64,000 nt of DNA from Variovorax sp. 679. Lineage in GTDB: Bacteria; Pseudomonadota; Gammaproteobacteria; Burkholderiales; Burkholderiaceae_C. The position numbers were made by a program, and so were the translations under genes. Positions 1 through 8,644 of this stretch are shown piece after piece; the stretch's first letter is position 1; every line of letters begins with the position of its first letter. The DNA lies in the NCBI RefSeq assembly GCF_003952185.1, contig NZ_RXFS01000005.1, positions 186,001 to 250,000 of the forward strand, given 5' to 3'. Under the pieces are notes generated by a model. It did no database searches. It saw only the letters and a program-made list of their open reading frames with translations, and was not told the origin of the DNA.

Positions 1-2184
1 ATCGAGAAACTGCTGACTCGCCTCGACGCGCTCCAGGCCACCTTCGACGCGCTGCGCGCGGCCGACGACGCCACGCAGGTCGAGCTGGCCCAGATCGTGG
101 CCGCGGCCACCGCGACATCGCCCGTCATCCAGGTGTCGCAGGCGGCGCCCGAAGCCGGTGTGCCAGCGAACGACGAAACCGTCGCTCCCGTGGCGAGCCT
201 GGTGGACGAACCCGACGCAGCGGCAGCAGCACCGGACGCACCCGCGACGCTGCAGCCGCGTCCCGCGCCCGCACTGCTCACGCCCCTGCGCGCCGCGACG
301 GGCCAGGCTGTGCGCATCCGCACCCAGCTGCTCGACCGCCTGGTCGCGCAGACCGGCGAGGTCATCATCACGCGTTCGCGCCTTGAGGCCGAGCTGGGCC
401 AGCTGCGCGGTTCGCTGTCCGACCTCACGGGCAACCTGGACCGCCTGCGCCAGCAGCTGCGCGACATCGAGGTGCAGGCCGAAAGCCAGATGCAGTCGCG
501 CCTCGCGCAGGCCAAGGACTCGCAGCAGAGCTTCGACCCGCTGGAGTTCGACCGCTTCACCCGCGTGCAGGAACTCACGCGCATGATGGCCGAGTCGGTG
601 AACGACGTGGCCACCGTGCAGCGCACGCTGCAGAAGACGGTGCAGGCGACGGAAGACGACCTCAGCGTGCAGGCGCGCCAGACGCGCGAACTGCAGCGCG
701 GCCTGCTGCGTACGCGCATGGTGGAGTTCGAAGGCATCTCCGACCGCCTCTACCGCGTGGTGCGCCAGGCCTCGAAGGACACCGGCAAGCAGGTGCGCCT
801 GGACATCGTCGGCGGCTCCATCGAAATGGACCGCGGCGTGCTGGACCGCATGACGCCCGCCTTCGAGCATCTGCTGCGCAACTGCGTGGCCCACGGCATC
901 GAGGATGCGGCCGTGCGCGAGAAGGCCGGCAAGGACGCCAGCGGCCTGATCGTCATCGACCTGCATCATGAAGGCAACGACGTCTCGGTGAGCTTCCGCG
1001 ACGACGGCGCCGGGCTGGACAACAAGCGCATCGCCGAGCGCGCCCGCGCCCTCGGCCTGCTGGGCCATGACCAGGAACTGTCGGCCGAGGAGGCCACCGA
1101 GCTGATCTTCAAGCCCGGCTTCTCGACGGCGGGCCAGGTCTCCGAACTGGCCGGCCGCGGCATCGGCATGGACGTGGTGCGCGCGCAGATCGCGGCGCTC
1201 GGCGGCCGCATCGAGACGCACAGCACCCAGGGCGAGGGCACCACCTTCAAGCTGGTGCTGCCGTTGACCACCGCCGTGACGCACGTGGTGATGCTGCGCG
1301 CGGGCGAGGTGTCCATCGGCGTGCCGTCGAACCTGGTCGAACTGGTGCAGCGCGTGGGCGGGACCGATCTCGAGGCGGCCTACCTGCACAACAGCCATCC
1401 CTTCGGCAGCGAGCAGGTGCCGTTCTACTGGGCCGGCGCATTGCTGCAGTCCTCGACCCGCAGCGAGCATGCGGCGGCCAAGAACAACACCATCGTCGTC
1501 GTGCGAAGCGCCGCGCAGCGCGTGGCCCTGCACGTGGACGAAGTGCTGGGCAACCAGGAAGTCGTGGTGAAGAACCTCGGCCCGCAGCTCGCGCGGCTGC
1601 CCGGCCTGGCCGGTATCTCGGTGCTGGCTTCGGGCGCGGTGGCGCTGATCTACAACCCCGTGGCACTGGCCGCGGTGCACGGCGAACAGGCGCGCGAGCG
1701 CCAGGCCGCTGCGCTGGTGGCACCTGCCGCGAGCGCCCCGGCGGAGCACGGCGCACCGCAGGAACCGGTGCAGGTGCTGGCACCTGTGGCGCCGCAGATT
1801 CCGCTGGTGCTGGTGGTGGACGACTCCATCACCGTGCGCCGCGTCACGCAGCGCCTGCTGCAGCGCGAAGGCTATCGCGTGTCGCTCGCGGCCGACGGCC
1901 TGCAGGCGCTCGAGCGCCTTCAGCAGGAGCGCCCGGCGGTGGTGCTGTCGGACATCGAGATGCCGCGCATGGACGGCTTCGACCTGGCCCGCAACATCCG
2001 CGCGGACGCCGCGCTGGCCGAGCTGCCGATCATCATGATCACCTCGCGCATCGCCGAGAAGCACCGCGACTACGCGCGCACGCTGGGCGTGAACCACTAC
2101 CTGGGCAAGCCGTACTCGGAAGAGGAACTGCTGCGCCTGGTGCGTGCGTACACGAGCGAACCGACGCTGGCGGCTGCCGCCTGA
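1..2184 (+). CDS. ChpA/PilL-type hybrid histidine kinase-response regulator, 3' part
   Basis: Cytoplasmic CheA-like kinase of a chemosensory system (twitching/Chp type inferred from the fused receiver). The reading frame is open from base 1, so the gene starts before the window and the N-terminal Hpt domains are missing; the GTG at 97 is not a convincing true start. In order: a dimerisation helix pair (LDRLVAQTGEVII, about 330-380), an HATPase domain with N-box LLRNCVAHGIE (about 870), G1 DDGAGLD (about 1003) and G2 GRGIGMDV (about 1156), a CheW-like coupling domain (about 1270-1660), an Ala/Pro linker, and a C-terminal receiver with VVDDS, the phosphoacceptor Asp in SDIEMPRMDG (about 1951) and the conserved Lys in LGKPYS. 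Family and order are clear; assignment to Chp rather than another Che system is inference. Confidence 0.9.
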   Translation: MEKLLTRLDALQATFDALRAADDATQVELAQIVAAATATSPVIQVSQAAPEAGVPANDETVAPVASLVDEPDAAAAAPDAPATLQPRPAPALLTPLRAATGQAVRIRTQLLDRLVAQTGEVIITRSRLEAELGQLRGSLSDLTGNLDRLRQQLRDIEVQAESQMQSRLAQAKDSQQSFDPLEFDRFTRVQELTRMMAESVNDVATVQRTLQKTVQATEDDLSVQARQTRELQRGLLRTRMVEFEGISDRLYRVVRQASKDTGKQVRLDIVGGSIEMDRGVLDRMTPAFEHLLRNCVAHGIEDAAVREKAGKDASGLIVIDLHHEGNDVSVSFRDDGAGLDNKRIAERARALGLLGHDQELSAEEATELIFKPGFSTAGQVSELAGRGIGMDVVRAQIAALGGRIETHSTQGEGTTFKLVLPLTTAVTHVVMLRAGEVSIGVPSNLVELVQRVGGTDLEAAYLHNSHPFGSEQVPFYWAGALLQSSTRSEHAAAKNNTIVVVRSAAQRVALHVDEVLGNQEVVVKNLGPQLARLPGLAGISVLASGAVALIYNPVALAAVHGEQARERQAAALVAPAASAPAEHGAPQEPVQVLAPVAPQIPLVLVVDDSITVRRVTQRLLQREGYRVSLAADGLQALERLQQERPAVVLSDIEMPRMDGFDLARNIRADAALAELPIIMITSRIAEKHRDYARTLGVNHYLGKPYSEEELLRLVRAYTSEPTLAAAA

Positions 2185-2209
2185 CGCGTTCGCTTCCGGG
2201 TAGCGATGG

Positions 2210-2234
2210 AAAAAGGGGCCTTCGGGCCCCTTTC
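2210..2234. terminator. bidirectional terminator between convergent chpA-like gene and phrB
   Basis: Perfect 9-bp stem (AAAGGGGCC / GGCCCCTTT) with a TTCG loop, A-rich on the left and T-rich on the right, placed 26 bp after the kinase stop and just before the phrB stop. It can serve both strands. Confidence 0.85.
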
Positions 2235-2241
2235 TCATTTC

Positions 2242-3741
2242 CTATTTCTGCAGCGCCTTCGCCCGCGCCACCCCGTAGCGCTGCAGCGTCTTCTCGCGTG
2301 CCTCCGCGTGGTCCACCACCGGCTTCGGGTACGTCTCGCCGAGCTTGATGCCGGCCGCCTCCAGCTCCACCGGCGACGCCATCCACGGCGCGTGGATGGC
2401 CGCGTTCGACAGCCCCGCCAGCTGCGGCAGGTAGCGGCGGATGAACTTGCCCTCGGGGTCGAAGCGCTCGCTCTGCGTCACCGGGTTGAAGATGCGGAAG
2501 TAGGGTTGCGCGTCGCAGCCGCTGGAGCTGGCCCACTGCCAGCCGCCGTTGTTGGACGCCAGCTCGAAGTCGTTGAGGTGCAGCGCGAAATAGGCCTCGC
2601 CGCGGCGCCAGTCCAGCCCCAGGTCCTTGCTCAGGAAGCTCGCCACCACCATGCGCAGGCGGTTGTGCATGTAGCCGCTCTGGTTGATCTGCAGCATGGC
2701 CGCATCCACCAGCGGATAGCCGGTGCGGCCCTGGCACCAGGCGTCGAACAGCTGGTCGGCGTGCTTGCCGTGGTGCCAGGCGATCTTGTCGTACTCGGGC
2801 CGGAAGCTCTTCGACTTGCCGCCGGTGTGCACGTGCGGGAAGTGCGCCAGGATCTGGAAGTAGAACTCGCGCCAGATCAGCTCGCTCAACCAGGTCGCCG
2901 CGCCGGTGTTGCCCTGCAGCGAGAGCTGGTGCGACAGGCTCGCCATCTGCCGGATCGACACCGTGCCGAAGCGCAGGTGCACGCCCATGTAGCTGGGGCC
3001 GCGCACGGCGGGGAAGTCGCGCGCCTGGTCGTAGCGGTCGATGCGCTCGAAGAAGTCCTCGAAGAGCTGGCCCGCGCCGCTCGTGCCGGTGGGAATCTCG
3101 AGCGTCGACAGGTTGCTTTTCTCGAAGCCGATCTCGCGCAGCGCCGGCACCGGCTCACCGTAGGCCTGCGGCGGGGGCACAAACGCTTCGGCGTGGCCGC
3201 GCACCGGGTACGACTTGAGGAAGAACGAATCGAGCTTCGCCAGCCAGGCCCGCTTGTAGGGCGTGAACACTGTGTAGGGCTGGCCGGTCTTGGTCATGAC
3301 CTCGTCGCGGTCGAAGACGGTCGAGTCCTTGTAGGTGTGGAAGGTCACGCCGGCATTGGCCAGGGCGCCGAACACCTTGGCGTCGCGTTCCAGCGCGTCG
3401 GGTTCGTCGTCGCGGTTGGCGAACACGGCCTGCACGCCCAACTCGCGCGCCAGGGCAGGGATTTCCTGCGCCGCCACGGCGTGCCGCACGATCAGCCCGC
3501 CGCCCAGTGCGCGCAGCTCGGCCTCCAGCTCCACCAGCGATTCGCGGATGAATTCCACCCGGCGGTCGACGGTGGGCAGGGCGTCCAGGATCGCCTTGTC
3601 GAACACGAAGACGCAGAGCACCTGCCGGCAGGCCCGCAGCGCCCGGTAGAGGGCGGCGTTGTCGTCCACGCGGAGGTCGCGGCGGAACCACATGAGCCCT
3701 TTGGGATAGGTCTTGTCGACGGCCAGTAAAATCGGGGGCAT
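2242..3741 (-). CDS. phrB: deoxyribodipyrimidine photo-lyase
   Basis: Light-dependent repair of cyclobutane pyrimidine dimers in DNA, using FAD and an antenna cofactor. The N-terminal photolyase domain starts GLMWFRRDLRVDDNAAL; the C-terminal FAD domain has YPLVDAAMLQINQSGYMHNR, the RMVVASFLSKDL helix and the WQWASSSGCDAQPYFRIFNP region typical of class I CPD photolyases. The length of 499 aa is normal for the family. Two starts are possible: ATG at 3741, which directly abuts the divergent yqgE ATG, and ATG at 3693 (16 residues in, just before WFRRDLR), which has an AAAGGG Shine-Dalgarno-like sequence. I report the longer frame because TYPKG before WFRRD is commonly present in relatives. Confidence 0.93.
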   Translation of the reverse strand: MPPILLAVDKTYPKGLMWFRRDLRVDDNAALYRALRACRQVLCVFVFDKAILDALPTVDRRVEFIRESLVELEAELRALGGGLIVRHAVAAQEIPALARELGVQAVFANRDDEPDALERDAKVFGALANAGVTFHTYKDSTVFDRDEVMTKTGQPYTVFTPYKRAWLAKLDSFFLKSYPVRGHAEAFVPPPQAYGEPVPALREIGFEKSNLSTLEIPTGTSGAGQLFEDFFERIDRYDQARDFPAVRGPSYMGVHLRFGTVSIRQMASLSHQLSLQGNTGAATWLSELIWREFYFQILAHFPHVHTGGKSKSFRPEYDKIAWHHGKHADQLFDAWCQGRTGYPLVDAAMLQINQSGYMHNRLRMVVASFLSKDLGLDWRRGEAYFALHLNDFELASNNGGWQWASSSGCDAQPYFRIFNPVTQSERFDPEGKFIRRYLPQLAGLSNAAIHAPWMASPVELEAAGIKLGETYPKPVVDHAEAREKTLQRYGVARAKALQK

Positions 3742-4341
3742 ATGGCCGCCGATTCTGCCCCGATGAACCTCACGCATCACTTTTTGATAGCGATGCCCGG
3801 GATGGAAGACAAAACTTTCAACCGCAGCGTCGTATACCTCTGCGAACACAGCGAGCGCGGTGCGCTCGGCCTTGTGATCAACAAGCCCAGCGACATCAAC
3901 CTCAAGGTGCTGTTCGAGAAGATCGAACTCCACCTGGCCCGCCCCGAACTGGGCGAGGCCCCCGTCTTCCAGGGCGGCCCGGTGCAGACCGAGCGCGGCT
4001 TCGTGCTGCACGAGCCGGTCTTCGCCCAGGCCGAGAAGCCCGAGGAATCGGTCTACGCCTCGACCATGACCATTCCCGGCGGGCTCGAGATGACCACGTC
4101 CAAGGACGTGCTGGAGGCCCTGGCCACCGGTGCCGGCCCGCGCAAGGTGCTGGTCTCGCTGGGCTACGCGGCCTGGGGCGAGGGCCAGCTCGAGTCCGAA
4201 CTGGCCGAGAACAGCTGGCTCACCGTCGGCGCCGACCCGGCCGTGATCTTCGACACCCCCATCGAGCAGCGCTACGACAAGGCGCTGCTGCTGTTGGGCC
4301 TCGAGGCCTGGAAGCTGTCGCCCGACGCGGGCCACGCATGA
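3742..4341 (+). CDS. yqgE: YqgE/AlgH family protein (DUF179)
   Basis: Conserved cytoplasmic protein of unknown biochemical function. It is recognised by NLTHHFLIAMPGM near the N-terminus, FNRSVVYLCEHSERGALGLVINKP, the QGGPV motif and WGEGQLESELAENSWL. Two starts are possible: ATG at 3742 and ATG at 3763 (MNLTHHFL), the latter matching the usual family N-terminus. It lies immediately upstream of ruvX, as in most proteobacteria, and its stop overlaps the ruvX start as ATGA, so the two are translationally coupled. Confidence 0.92.
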   Translation: MAADSAPMNLTHHFLIAMPGMEDKTFNRSVVYLCEHSERGALGLVINKPSDINLKVLFEKIELHLARPELGEAPVFQGGPVQTERGFVLHEPVFAQAEKPEESVYASTMTIPGGLEMTTSKDVLEALATGAGPRKVLVSLGYAAWGEGQLESELAENSWLTVGADPAVIFDTPIEQRYDKALLLLGLEAWKLSPDAGHA

Positions 4342-4796
4342 GCGCAGCCGTCATGCCCGACGCTCCTGCCCCCGCCGTTTCTTCCCCCGTTCCCGCCGTT
4401 CCCGTCCCCGCCCATTTCCAGAGCTTCCTGGCCTTCGATTTCGGCCTGAAGCGCACGGGCGTGGCCAGCGGTAACCGGCTGCTGCGCACCGCCACCCCGC
4501 AACCCACCATCAAGGCCGAGGGCGATGCGCGCTTCGCGCAGGTCGGGGCGCGCATCAAGGAGTGGCAGCCCGACGCCCTGGTGATCGGCGTGCCGTACCA
4601 CCCCGACGGCGCGGAGCACGAGAACACCCGCCGCGCGCAGAAGTTCGCGCGCCAGCTGCGTGGCCGTTTCAATCTCCAGGTGTTCGAGGTCGACGAGCGC
4701 TACAGCACCACCGAGGCGCTGGCCTCGGGCGCGCGCGACGCCGACGCGGCTTCGGCCTGCATCATCCTGGAGCAATTCCTGAGGAGTATTCCGTGA
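4338..4796 (+). CDS. ruvX: Holliday junction resolvase-like protein RuvX (YqgF)
   Basis: RNase H-fold nuclease implicated in 16S rRNA 5'-end maturation and originally proposed as a Holliday junction resolvase. Motifs seen: the acidic FLAFDFGLKRTGVA, VIGVPYHPDG, VDERYSTTEA and DAASACIILEQFL. The 152 aa include a Pro/Ala-rich N-terminal extension of about 30 residues, so a shorter start cannot be excluded. The start overlaps the yqgE stop and the stop overlaps the pyrR GTG (GTGA), which places it in a compact yqgE-ruvX-pyrR-pyrB run. Confidence 0.93.
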   Translation: MSAAVMPDAPAPAVSSPVPAVPVPAHFQSFLAFDFGLKRTGVASGNRLLRTATPQPTIKAEGDARFAQVGARIKEWQPDALVIGVPYHPDGAEHENTRRAQKFARQLRGRFNLQVFEVDERYSTTEALASGARDADAASACIILEQFLRSIP

Positions 4797-5290
4797 GTTC
4801 AATTCCCGACGCCGAAGCGCTCTACACGAAGCTGCTGGCCGGCGTAAGGCCGCTGATGCGCCCTGAGACCAAGCTGGTGGGCATCACCTCCGGCGGCGCC
4901 TGGCTGGTCGAGCGGCTCCAGAAAGACCTGGGCCTGCCCGGTGCGCCCGGCATCATCTCCTCGGCCATGCACCGCGACGACTTCTCGCGCCGCGGCCTCT
5001 CGGCCAGCGCGCAGACCGCGCTGCCCTTCGATGTGAACGGCGCCGACGTGCTGCTGCTCGACGACGTGCTCTACACCGGCCGCACCATCCGCGCGGTGCT
5101 CAACGAGCTGTTCGACTTCGGCCGCCCGGCCAGCGTGCGCCTCGCGGTGCTGGTGGACCGCGGCGGCCGCGAGCTGCCGGTGGCCGCCGATTTCGCCGCG
5201 ACGACGCTCACGCTGCCGAATTCCCAGCTGCTGGCCCTGGCCCGCGCAGCCGACGGCGCATTCAGCCTCAAGGTGGAGGAAAGCAAGTAA
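4793..5290 (+). CDS. pyrR: PyrR bifunctional pyrimidine regulator / uracil phosphoribosyltransferase
   Basis: Phosphoribosyltransferase-fold protein of the PyrR family (165 aa). The PRPP-binding loop [21 protein letters not shown] is clear, as are the flanking [10 protein letters not shown] and [13 protein letters not shown] segments. In Gram-negative bacteria the family usually acts as an enzyme or partner protein rather than an attenuator, and I see no attenuator-like leader here. The GTG start at 4793 is chosen because it has GAGGAG at 4781 and overlaps the ruvX stop as GTGA. Its own stop overlaps the pyrB ATG (TAATG). Confidence 0.93.
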   Translation: MSSIPDAEALYTKLLAGVRPLMRPETKLVGITSGGAWLVERLQKDLGLPGAPGIISSAMHRDDFSRRGLSASAQTALPFDVNGADVLLLDDVLYTGRTIRAVLNELFDFGRPASVRLAVLVDRGGRELPVAADFAATTLTLPNSQLLALARAADGAFSLKVEESK

Positions 5291-6252
5291 TGCTCTACAA
5301 GCGAAACCCCCAGCTCAACAAGAACGGCGAGCTGATCCACCTGCTGTCGATCGAGGGCCTGCCCAAGGACATCGTCACGCACATCCTCGACACGGCCGCC
5401 AACTTCACGAGCGTGAGCGACCGCGAGGTGAAGAAGGTGCCGCTCTTGCGCGGCAAGAGCGTGTTCAACCTGTTCTTCGAGAACAGCACCCGCACGCGCA
5501 CCACCTTCGAGATCGCGGCCAAGCGCCTGAGCGCCGACGTCATCAACCTCGACATCGCGCGCTCCTCGGCCACCAAGGGCGAGTCGCTGCTCGACACCAT
5601 CGCCAACCTGAGCGCGATGGCCGCCGACCTGTTCGTGGTGCGCCACAGCGAGTCGGGCGCGCCCTACCTGATCGCGCAGCACGTCGCGCCGCACGTGCAC
5701 GTGGTGAATGCCGGCGACGGCCGCCACGCGCACCCGACGCAGGGGCTGCTCGACATGTACACGATCCGCCACTACAAGAAGGACTTCTCGAATCTCACGG
5801 TCGCCATCGTCGGCGACGTGCTGCATTCGCGCGTGGCGCGCTCCGACATCCATGCGCTCACCACGCTGGGCTGCGCCGAAGTGCGCGTGGTCGGCCCGAA
5901 GACCCTGGTGCCCGGCGACATGGCCGGCATGGGCGTGCGCGTGTGCCACACGCTCGAGGAAGGCATCAAGGACTGCGACGTCGTCATCATGCTGCGCCTG
6001 CAGAACGAGCGCATGAGCGGCGCGCTGCTGCCTTCGTCGCAGGAGTTCTTCAAGACCTTCGGCCTCACGCAGGAAAAGCTGCAGCTGGCCAAGCCAGACG
6101 CCATCGTGATGCACCCCGGCCCCATCAACCGTGGCGTGGAGATCGACTCCGCCGTGGTCGACGGCAAGCAGAGCGTGATCCTTCCGCAGGTCACTTTCGG
6201 TATCGCCGTCCGCATGGCGGTGATGAGCATCGTCGCAGGTAACGAAGCATAG
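5290..6252 (+). CDS. pyrB: aspartate carbamoyltransferase, catalytic subunit
   Basis: Second step of UMP synthesis: carbamoyl phosphate plus aspartate gives N-carbamoyl-aspartate. It carries the carbamoyl-phosphate motif [27 protein letters not shown], the [12 protein letters not shown] segment and the C-terminal [12 protein letters not shown]. At 320 aa it is the length of the class A/B catalytic chain found with PyrX. Its start overlaps the pyrR stop by one base and it is followed, after an intergenic repeat, by the dihydroorotase homologue that probably assembles with it. Confidence 0.96.
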   Translation: MLYKRNPQLNKNGELIHLLSIEGLPKDIVTHILDTAANFTSVSDREVKKVPLLRGKSVFNLFFENSTRTRTTFEIAAKRLSADVINLDIARSSATKGESLLDTIANLSAMAADLFVVRHSESGAPYLIAQHVAPHVHVVNAGDGRHAHPTQGLLDMYTIRHYKKDFSNLTVAIVGDVLHSRVARSDIHALTTLGCAEVRVVGPKTLVPGDMAGMGVRVCHTLEEGIKDCDVVIMLRLQNERMSGALLPSSQEFFKTFGLTQEKLQLAKPDAIVMHPGPINRGVEIDSAVVDGKQSVILPQVTFGIAVRMAVMSIVAGNEA

Positions 6253-6263
6253 AAATGTTGCTC

Positions 6264-6353
6264 GCCCCCAGTCTTCGCGCACTTCGTGTCGCTTCGCCAA
6301 CCCCCTGTCGGGGGCAACACCAGTGGCCCGGCGCAGCCGGTTCCACGGTGTTT
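6264..6353. repeat. dispersed intergenic repeat, copy 1
   Basis: Between pyrB and pyrX. It reads CCCCCAGTCTTCGCGCACTT, then CGTGTCGCTTCGCCAACCCC, a CCCCCTGTCGGGGG hairpin, and CAACACC..GGCCCGGCGCAGCCGGTTCCACGGTGT. Closely similar copies lie at 7690-7780 and, more diverged, at 34865-34955. It can fold through CCCCC/GGGGG and ACACC/GGTGT arms. Confidence 0.8.
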
Positions 6354-6391
6354 CCCGAAAAGGCCATGACCGTCACTGGAAGTACAGACGC

Positions 6392-7678
6392 ATGAACATC
6401 CACATCACCAACGGTCGCGTCGTCGATCCCGCGTCGGGCACCGACAGGAAGGCCGACATCGCCGTCGCCGACGGGAAGATCGCCGGCATCGGCAACAGCA
6501 TTCCCGCCGGCTTCAAGGCCGAGCGCACCATCGACGCCACGGGCTGCATCGTCGTCCCAGGCCTCGTCGACCTGGCCGCACGCTTGCGCGAACCTGGCTA
6601 CGAGCACGAAGGCATGCTCGAGAGCGAGATGGCCGCGGCCATCGCCGGCGGCGTCACCAGCCTCGTGTGCCCGCCCGACACCGATCCGGTGCTCGACGAG
6701 CCCGGCCTGGTCGAGATGCTCAAGTTCCGCGCCGAGAAGCTGCAGGCCGCACGCCTGTTCCCGCTGGGCGCGCTCACGCGCGGCCTGGCCGGCGGCGTGC
6801 TGACCGAGATGGCCGAACTCACCGAGGCCGGCTGCATCGGCTTCGGCCAGGCCGACGTGCCGCTGGCCGACACGCAGGTGCTGCAGCGCGCGCTGTCGTA
6901 CGCCAGCACCTTCGGCTACACCGTATGGCTGCGTCCGCAGGACCGCGACCTCGGCAAGGGCGTCGCCGCCAGCGGCCCGCTGGCCACGCGGCTGGGCCTC
7001 GCGGGCGTGCCCGTGCTGGCCGAGACCATCGCCATCTTCACCATCGTCGAGCTGATGAAGGCCACCGGCGCGCGCGTGCACCTGTGTCGCATCTCCAGCG
7101 CGCGCGGCGTGGCGCTGGTGCGCGAAGCCAAGGCGCAGGGCCTGCCGCTGACCTGCGACGTCAGCATCAACTCGCTGCATCTGGCGGACACCGACATCGG
7201 CTACTTCGACAGCCGCGCGCGCCTGAACCCGCCGCTGCGCCAGCAGGGCGACCGCGACGCGCTCTCGGCCGCGCTGGCCGACGGCACCATCGACGCGCTG
7301 GTGTCCGACCACACGCCGGTCGAGGCCGACGCCAAGACGCTGCCCTTCGCCGAGAGCGAGGCGGGCGCCACCGGGCTCGAACTGCTGCTGCCGCTCGCGC
7401 TGCAGTGGGGCGAGCGCAGCGGCGCGGGCATTGCGCGCGCCATCGAGGTCGTCACCTCCGCGCCCGCGCGCCTGCTGAGCGCCGCCGACGCGGGCACCGG
7501 CATCGGCCGCCTGCAGGAAGGCGGCGTCGCCGACCTGTGCATTGCCGACCCCGCGCTCGAATGGCAGGTGCTGCCCGATGCGCTCAGGAGCCAGGGCAAG
7601 CACACGCCGTTCGCAAGCTATCCGCTGCAGGGCCGCGCGCGCCACACGCTGGTCGCTGGTCGCGTCGTCCACGGATAG
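6392..7678 (+). CDS. pyrX: dihydroorotase-like protein, probably non-catalytic (PyrX/PyrC')
   Basis: Amidohydrolase-fold protein of 428 aa next to pyrB. It keeps the dihydroorotase frame (VVPGLVDLAARLREPGYEHE) but the metal-binding HxH expected as DxHxHLREPG is AAR here, and the later metal-site His region also departs from the active class. By analogy with Pseudomonas PyrC', it is most likely an inactive subunit needed to assemble aspartate carbamoyltransferase, with an active dihydroorotase elsewhere. The ATG at 6392 has GGAAG nine bases upstream; the longer open frame runs through the intergenic repeat and is not used. Confidence 0.88.
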   Translation: MNIHITNGRVVDPASGTDRKADIAVADGKIAGIGNSIPAGFKAERTIDATGCIVVPGLVDLAARLREPGYEHEGMLESEMAAAIAGGVTSLVCPPDTDPVLDEPGLVEMLKFRAEKLQAARLFPLGALTRGLAGGVLTEMAELTEAGCIGFGQADVPLADTQVLQRALSYASTFGYTVWLRPQDRDLGKGVAASGPLATRLGLAGVPVLAETIAIFTIVELMKATGARVHLCRISSARGVALVREAKAQGLPLTCDVSINSLHLADTDIGYFDSRARLNPPLRQQGDRDALSAALADGTIDALVSDHTPVEADAKTLPFAESEAGATGLELLLPLALQWGERSGAGIARAIEVVTSAPARLLSAADAGTGIGRLQEGGVADLCIADPALEWQVLPDALRSQGKHTPFASYPLQGRARHTLVAGRVVHG

Positions 7679-7689
7679 AAATGACGCAC

Positions 7690-7780
7690 ACCCCCAGTCT
7701 TCGCGCACTTCGTGTCGCTTCGCCAACCCCCTTGCAGGGGGCAACACCGGCGGCCCGGCAAAGCCGGTTCCGCGGTGTTC
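7690..7780. repeat. dispersed intergenic repeat, copy 2
   Basis: Between pyrX and plsC. It is nearly the same sequence as the copy at 6264-6353 over about 90 bp, including the CCCCAGTCTTCGCGCACTTC block, a CCCCCTTGCAGGGGG hairpin and the AGCCGGTTCCGCGGTGTT end. Confidence 0.8.
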
Positions 7781-7820
7781 CGCGAACATTCATCGGGGCA
7801 GCCGAAAGGGCGCTCGTCCG

Positions 7821-8567
7821 ATGCTTCATTCGCTGAAAGCCTGCTGGCGCCTGTCGCGTGCCGTGGCGCACGCGGCCTCGGGCTGGTGGACGATCCGCTT
7901 CACCTTCCCGAGCCTCTCGCAGGCCGAGCGCAACGCGCGCGTGCAGGCATGGTCCCGGCGCATGCTGGAGCTCATGGGCATCACGCTCGTGGTGCAGGGC
8001 ACGCCGCCGCCGGGCGGGCCGGTGCTGCTGATCTGCAACCACCTCTCGTGGCTCGACATCACCACCATCCATGCCGCGCGCCATGTGCGCTTCGTCTCGA
8101 AGTCGGACGTGAAGAGCTGGCCGCTGATCGGCACGCTGTCCAACGGCTCGGGCACGCTCTACATCGAGCGCGAACGCCGCCGCGACGCACTGCGCGTGGT
8201 GCATCACATGACCGAGGCGCTGCGCAACGGCGACCTGATCGGCGTGTTCCCCGAAGGCACGACCAGCGATGGCCGCGGCCTGCTGCCCTTTCATGCGAAC
8301 CTGCTGCAGGCGTCGATCTCCTCGGGCGCGCCCGTGCTGCCCGCCGCGCTGCGCTTTGCCGACGCCGCCACCGGCGAGACCAGCCAGGCACCGCGCTACA
8401 TCGACGACGACAGCCTCGTCATGTCGCTGTGGAACACGTTGCGCGCGCCCCCGCTGCTGGCCATCGTGCGCTTCGGCGAGCCGCAGGATCCGCACGGCCG
8501 CGATCGCCGCGATTGGGCGCAGTCGCTGCATGAGGACGTGCAGCAGCTGCGCCGCGAGACGCACTGA
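7821..8567 (+). CDS. 1-acyl-sn-glycerol-3-phosphate acyltransferase (PlsC family)
   Basis: Membrane-associated acyltransferase that makes phosphatidic acid from lysophosphatidic acid. The 248-aa protein has the catalytic NHLSWLD (HX4D) box, the glycerophosphate-binding FPEGTTS box and a hydrophobic N-terminal region. It is the last gene of the pyr run and ends 20 bp before a strong terminator. The start at 7821 places the N-terminus just before the amphipathic MLHSLKACWRLSRAV; no strong Shine-Dalgarno is visible apart from GAAAGGG at about 7804. Paralogs of this family also acylate ornithine lipids, so the exact acceptor is not certain. Confidence 0.9.
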   Translation: MLHSLKACWRLSRAVAHAASGWWTIRFTFPSLSQAERNARVQAWSRRMLELMGITLVVQGTPPPGGPVLLICNHLSWLDITTIHAARHVRFVSKSDVKSWPLIGTLSNGSGTLYIERERRRDALRVVHHMTEALRNGDLIGVFPEGTTSDGRGLLPFHANLLQASISSGAPVLPAALRFADAATGETSQAPRYIDDDSLVMSLWNTLRAPPLLAIVRFGEPQDPHGRDRRDWAQSLHEDVQQLRRETH

Positions 8568-8587
8568 CCGTTCCCCGGAACCAAAGG

Positions 8588-8614
8588 AAAAGGCGCTTCG
8601 TGAAGCGCCTTTTT
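8588..8614. terminator. terminator between plsC-like gene and the convergent lipoprotein gene
   Basis: Perfect 12-bp stem AAAAGGCGCTTC / GAAGCGCCTTTT with a 2-3 base loop and flanking A and T tracts, so it is usable from both strands. Confidence 0.88.
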
Positions 8615-8644
8615 CCTTGTTGAAGCGGCTGCGCTGCCCCGCGC

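Noticed and set aside
2206..3729. 507-codon plus-strand frame opposite phrB
   Set aside because: Complement of a clear photolyase; product is Arg/His/Val-rich with no recognisable domain.
3693..3763. Promoter for divergent phrB and yqgE
   Set aside because: A TAAAAT hexamer at 3727 exists but no -35 at a suitable distance, and the coding starts nearly touch; not strong enough to list.
4700..4830. PyrR-type RNA attenuator upstream of the pyr genes
   Set aside because: pyrR overlaps ruvX coding sequence and no leader with antiterminator/terminator hairpins is present.
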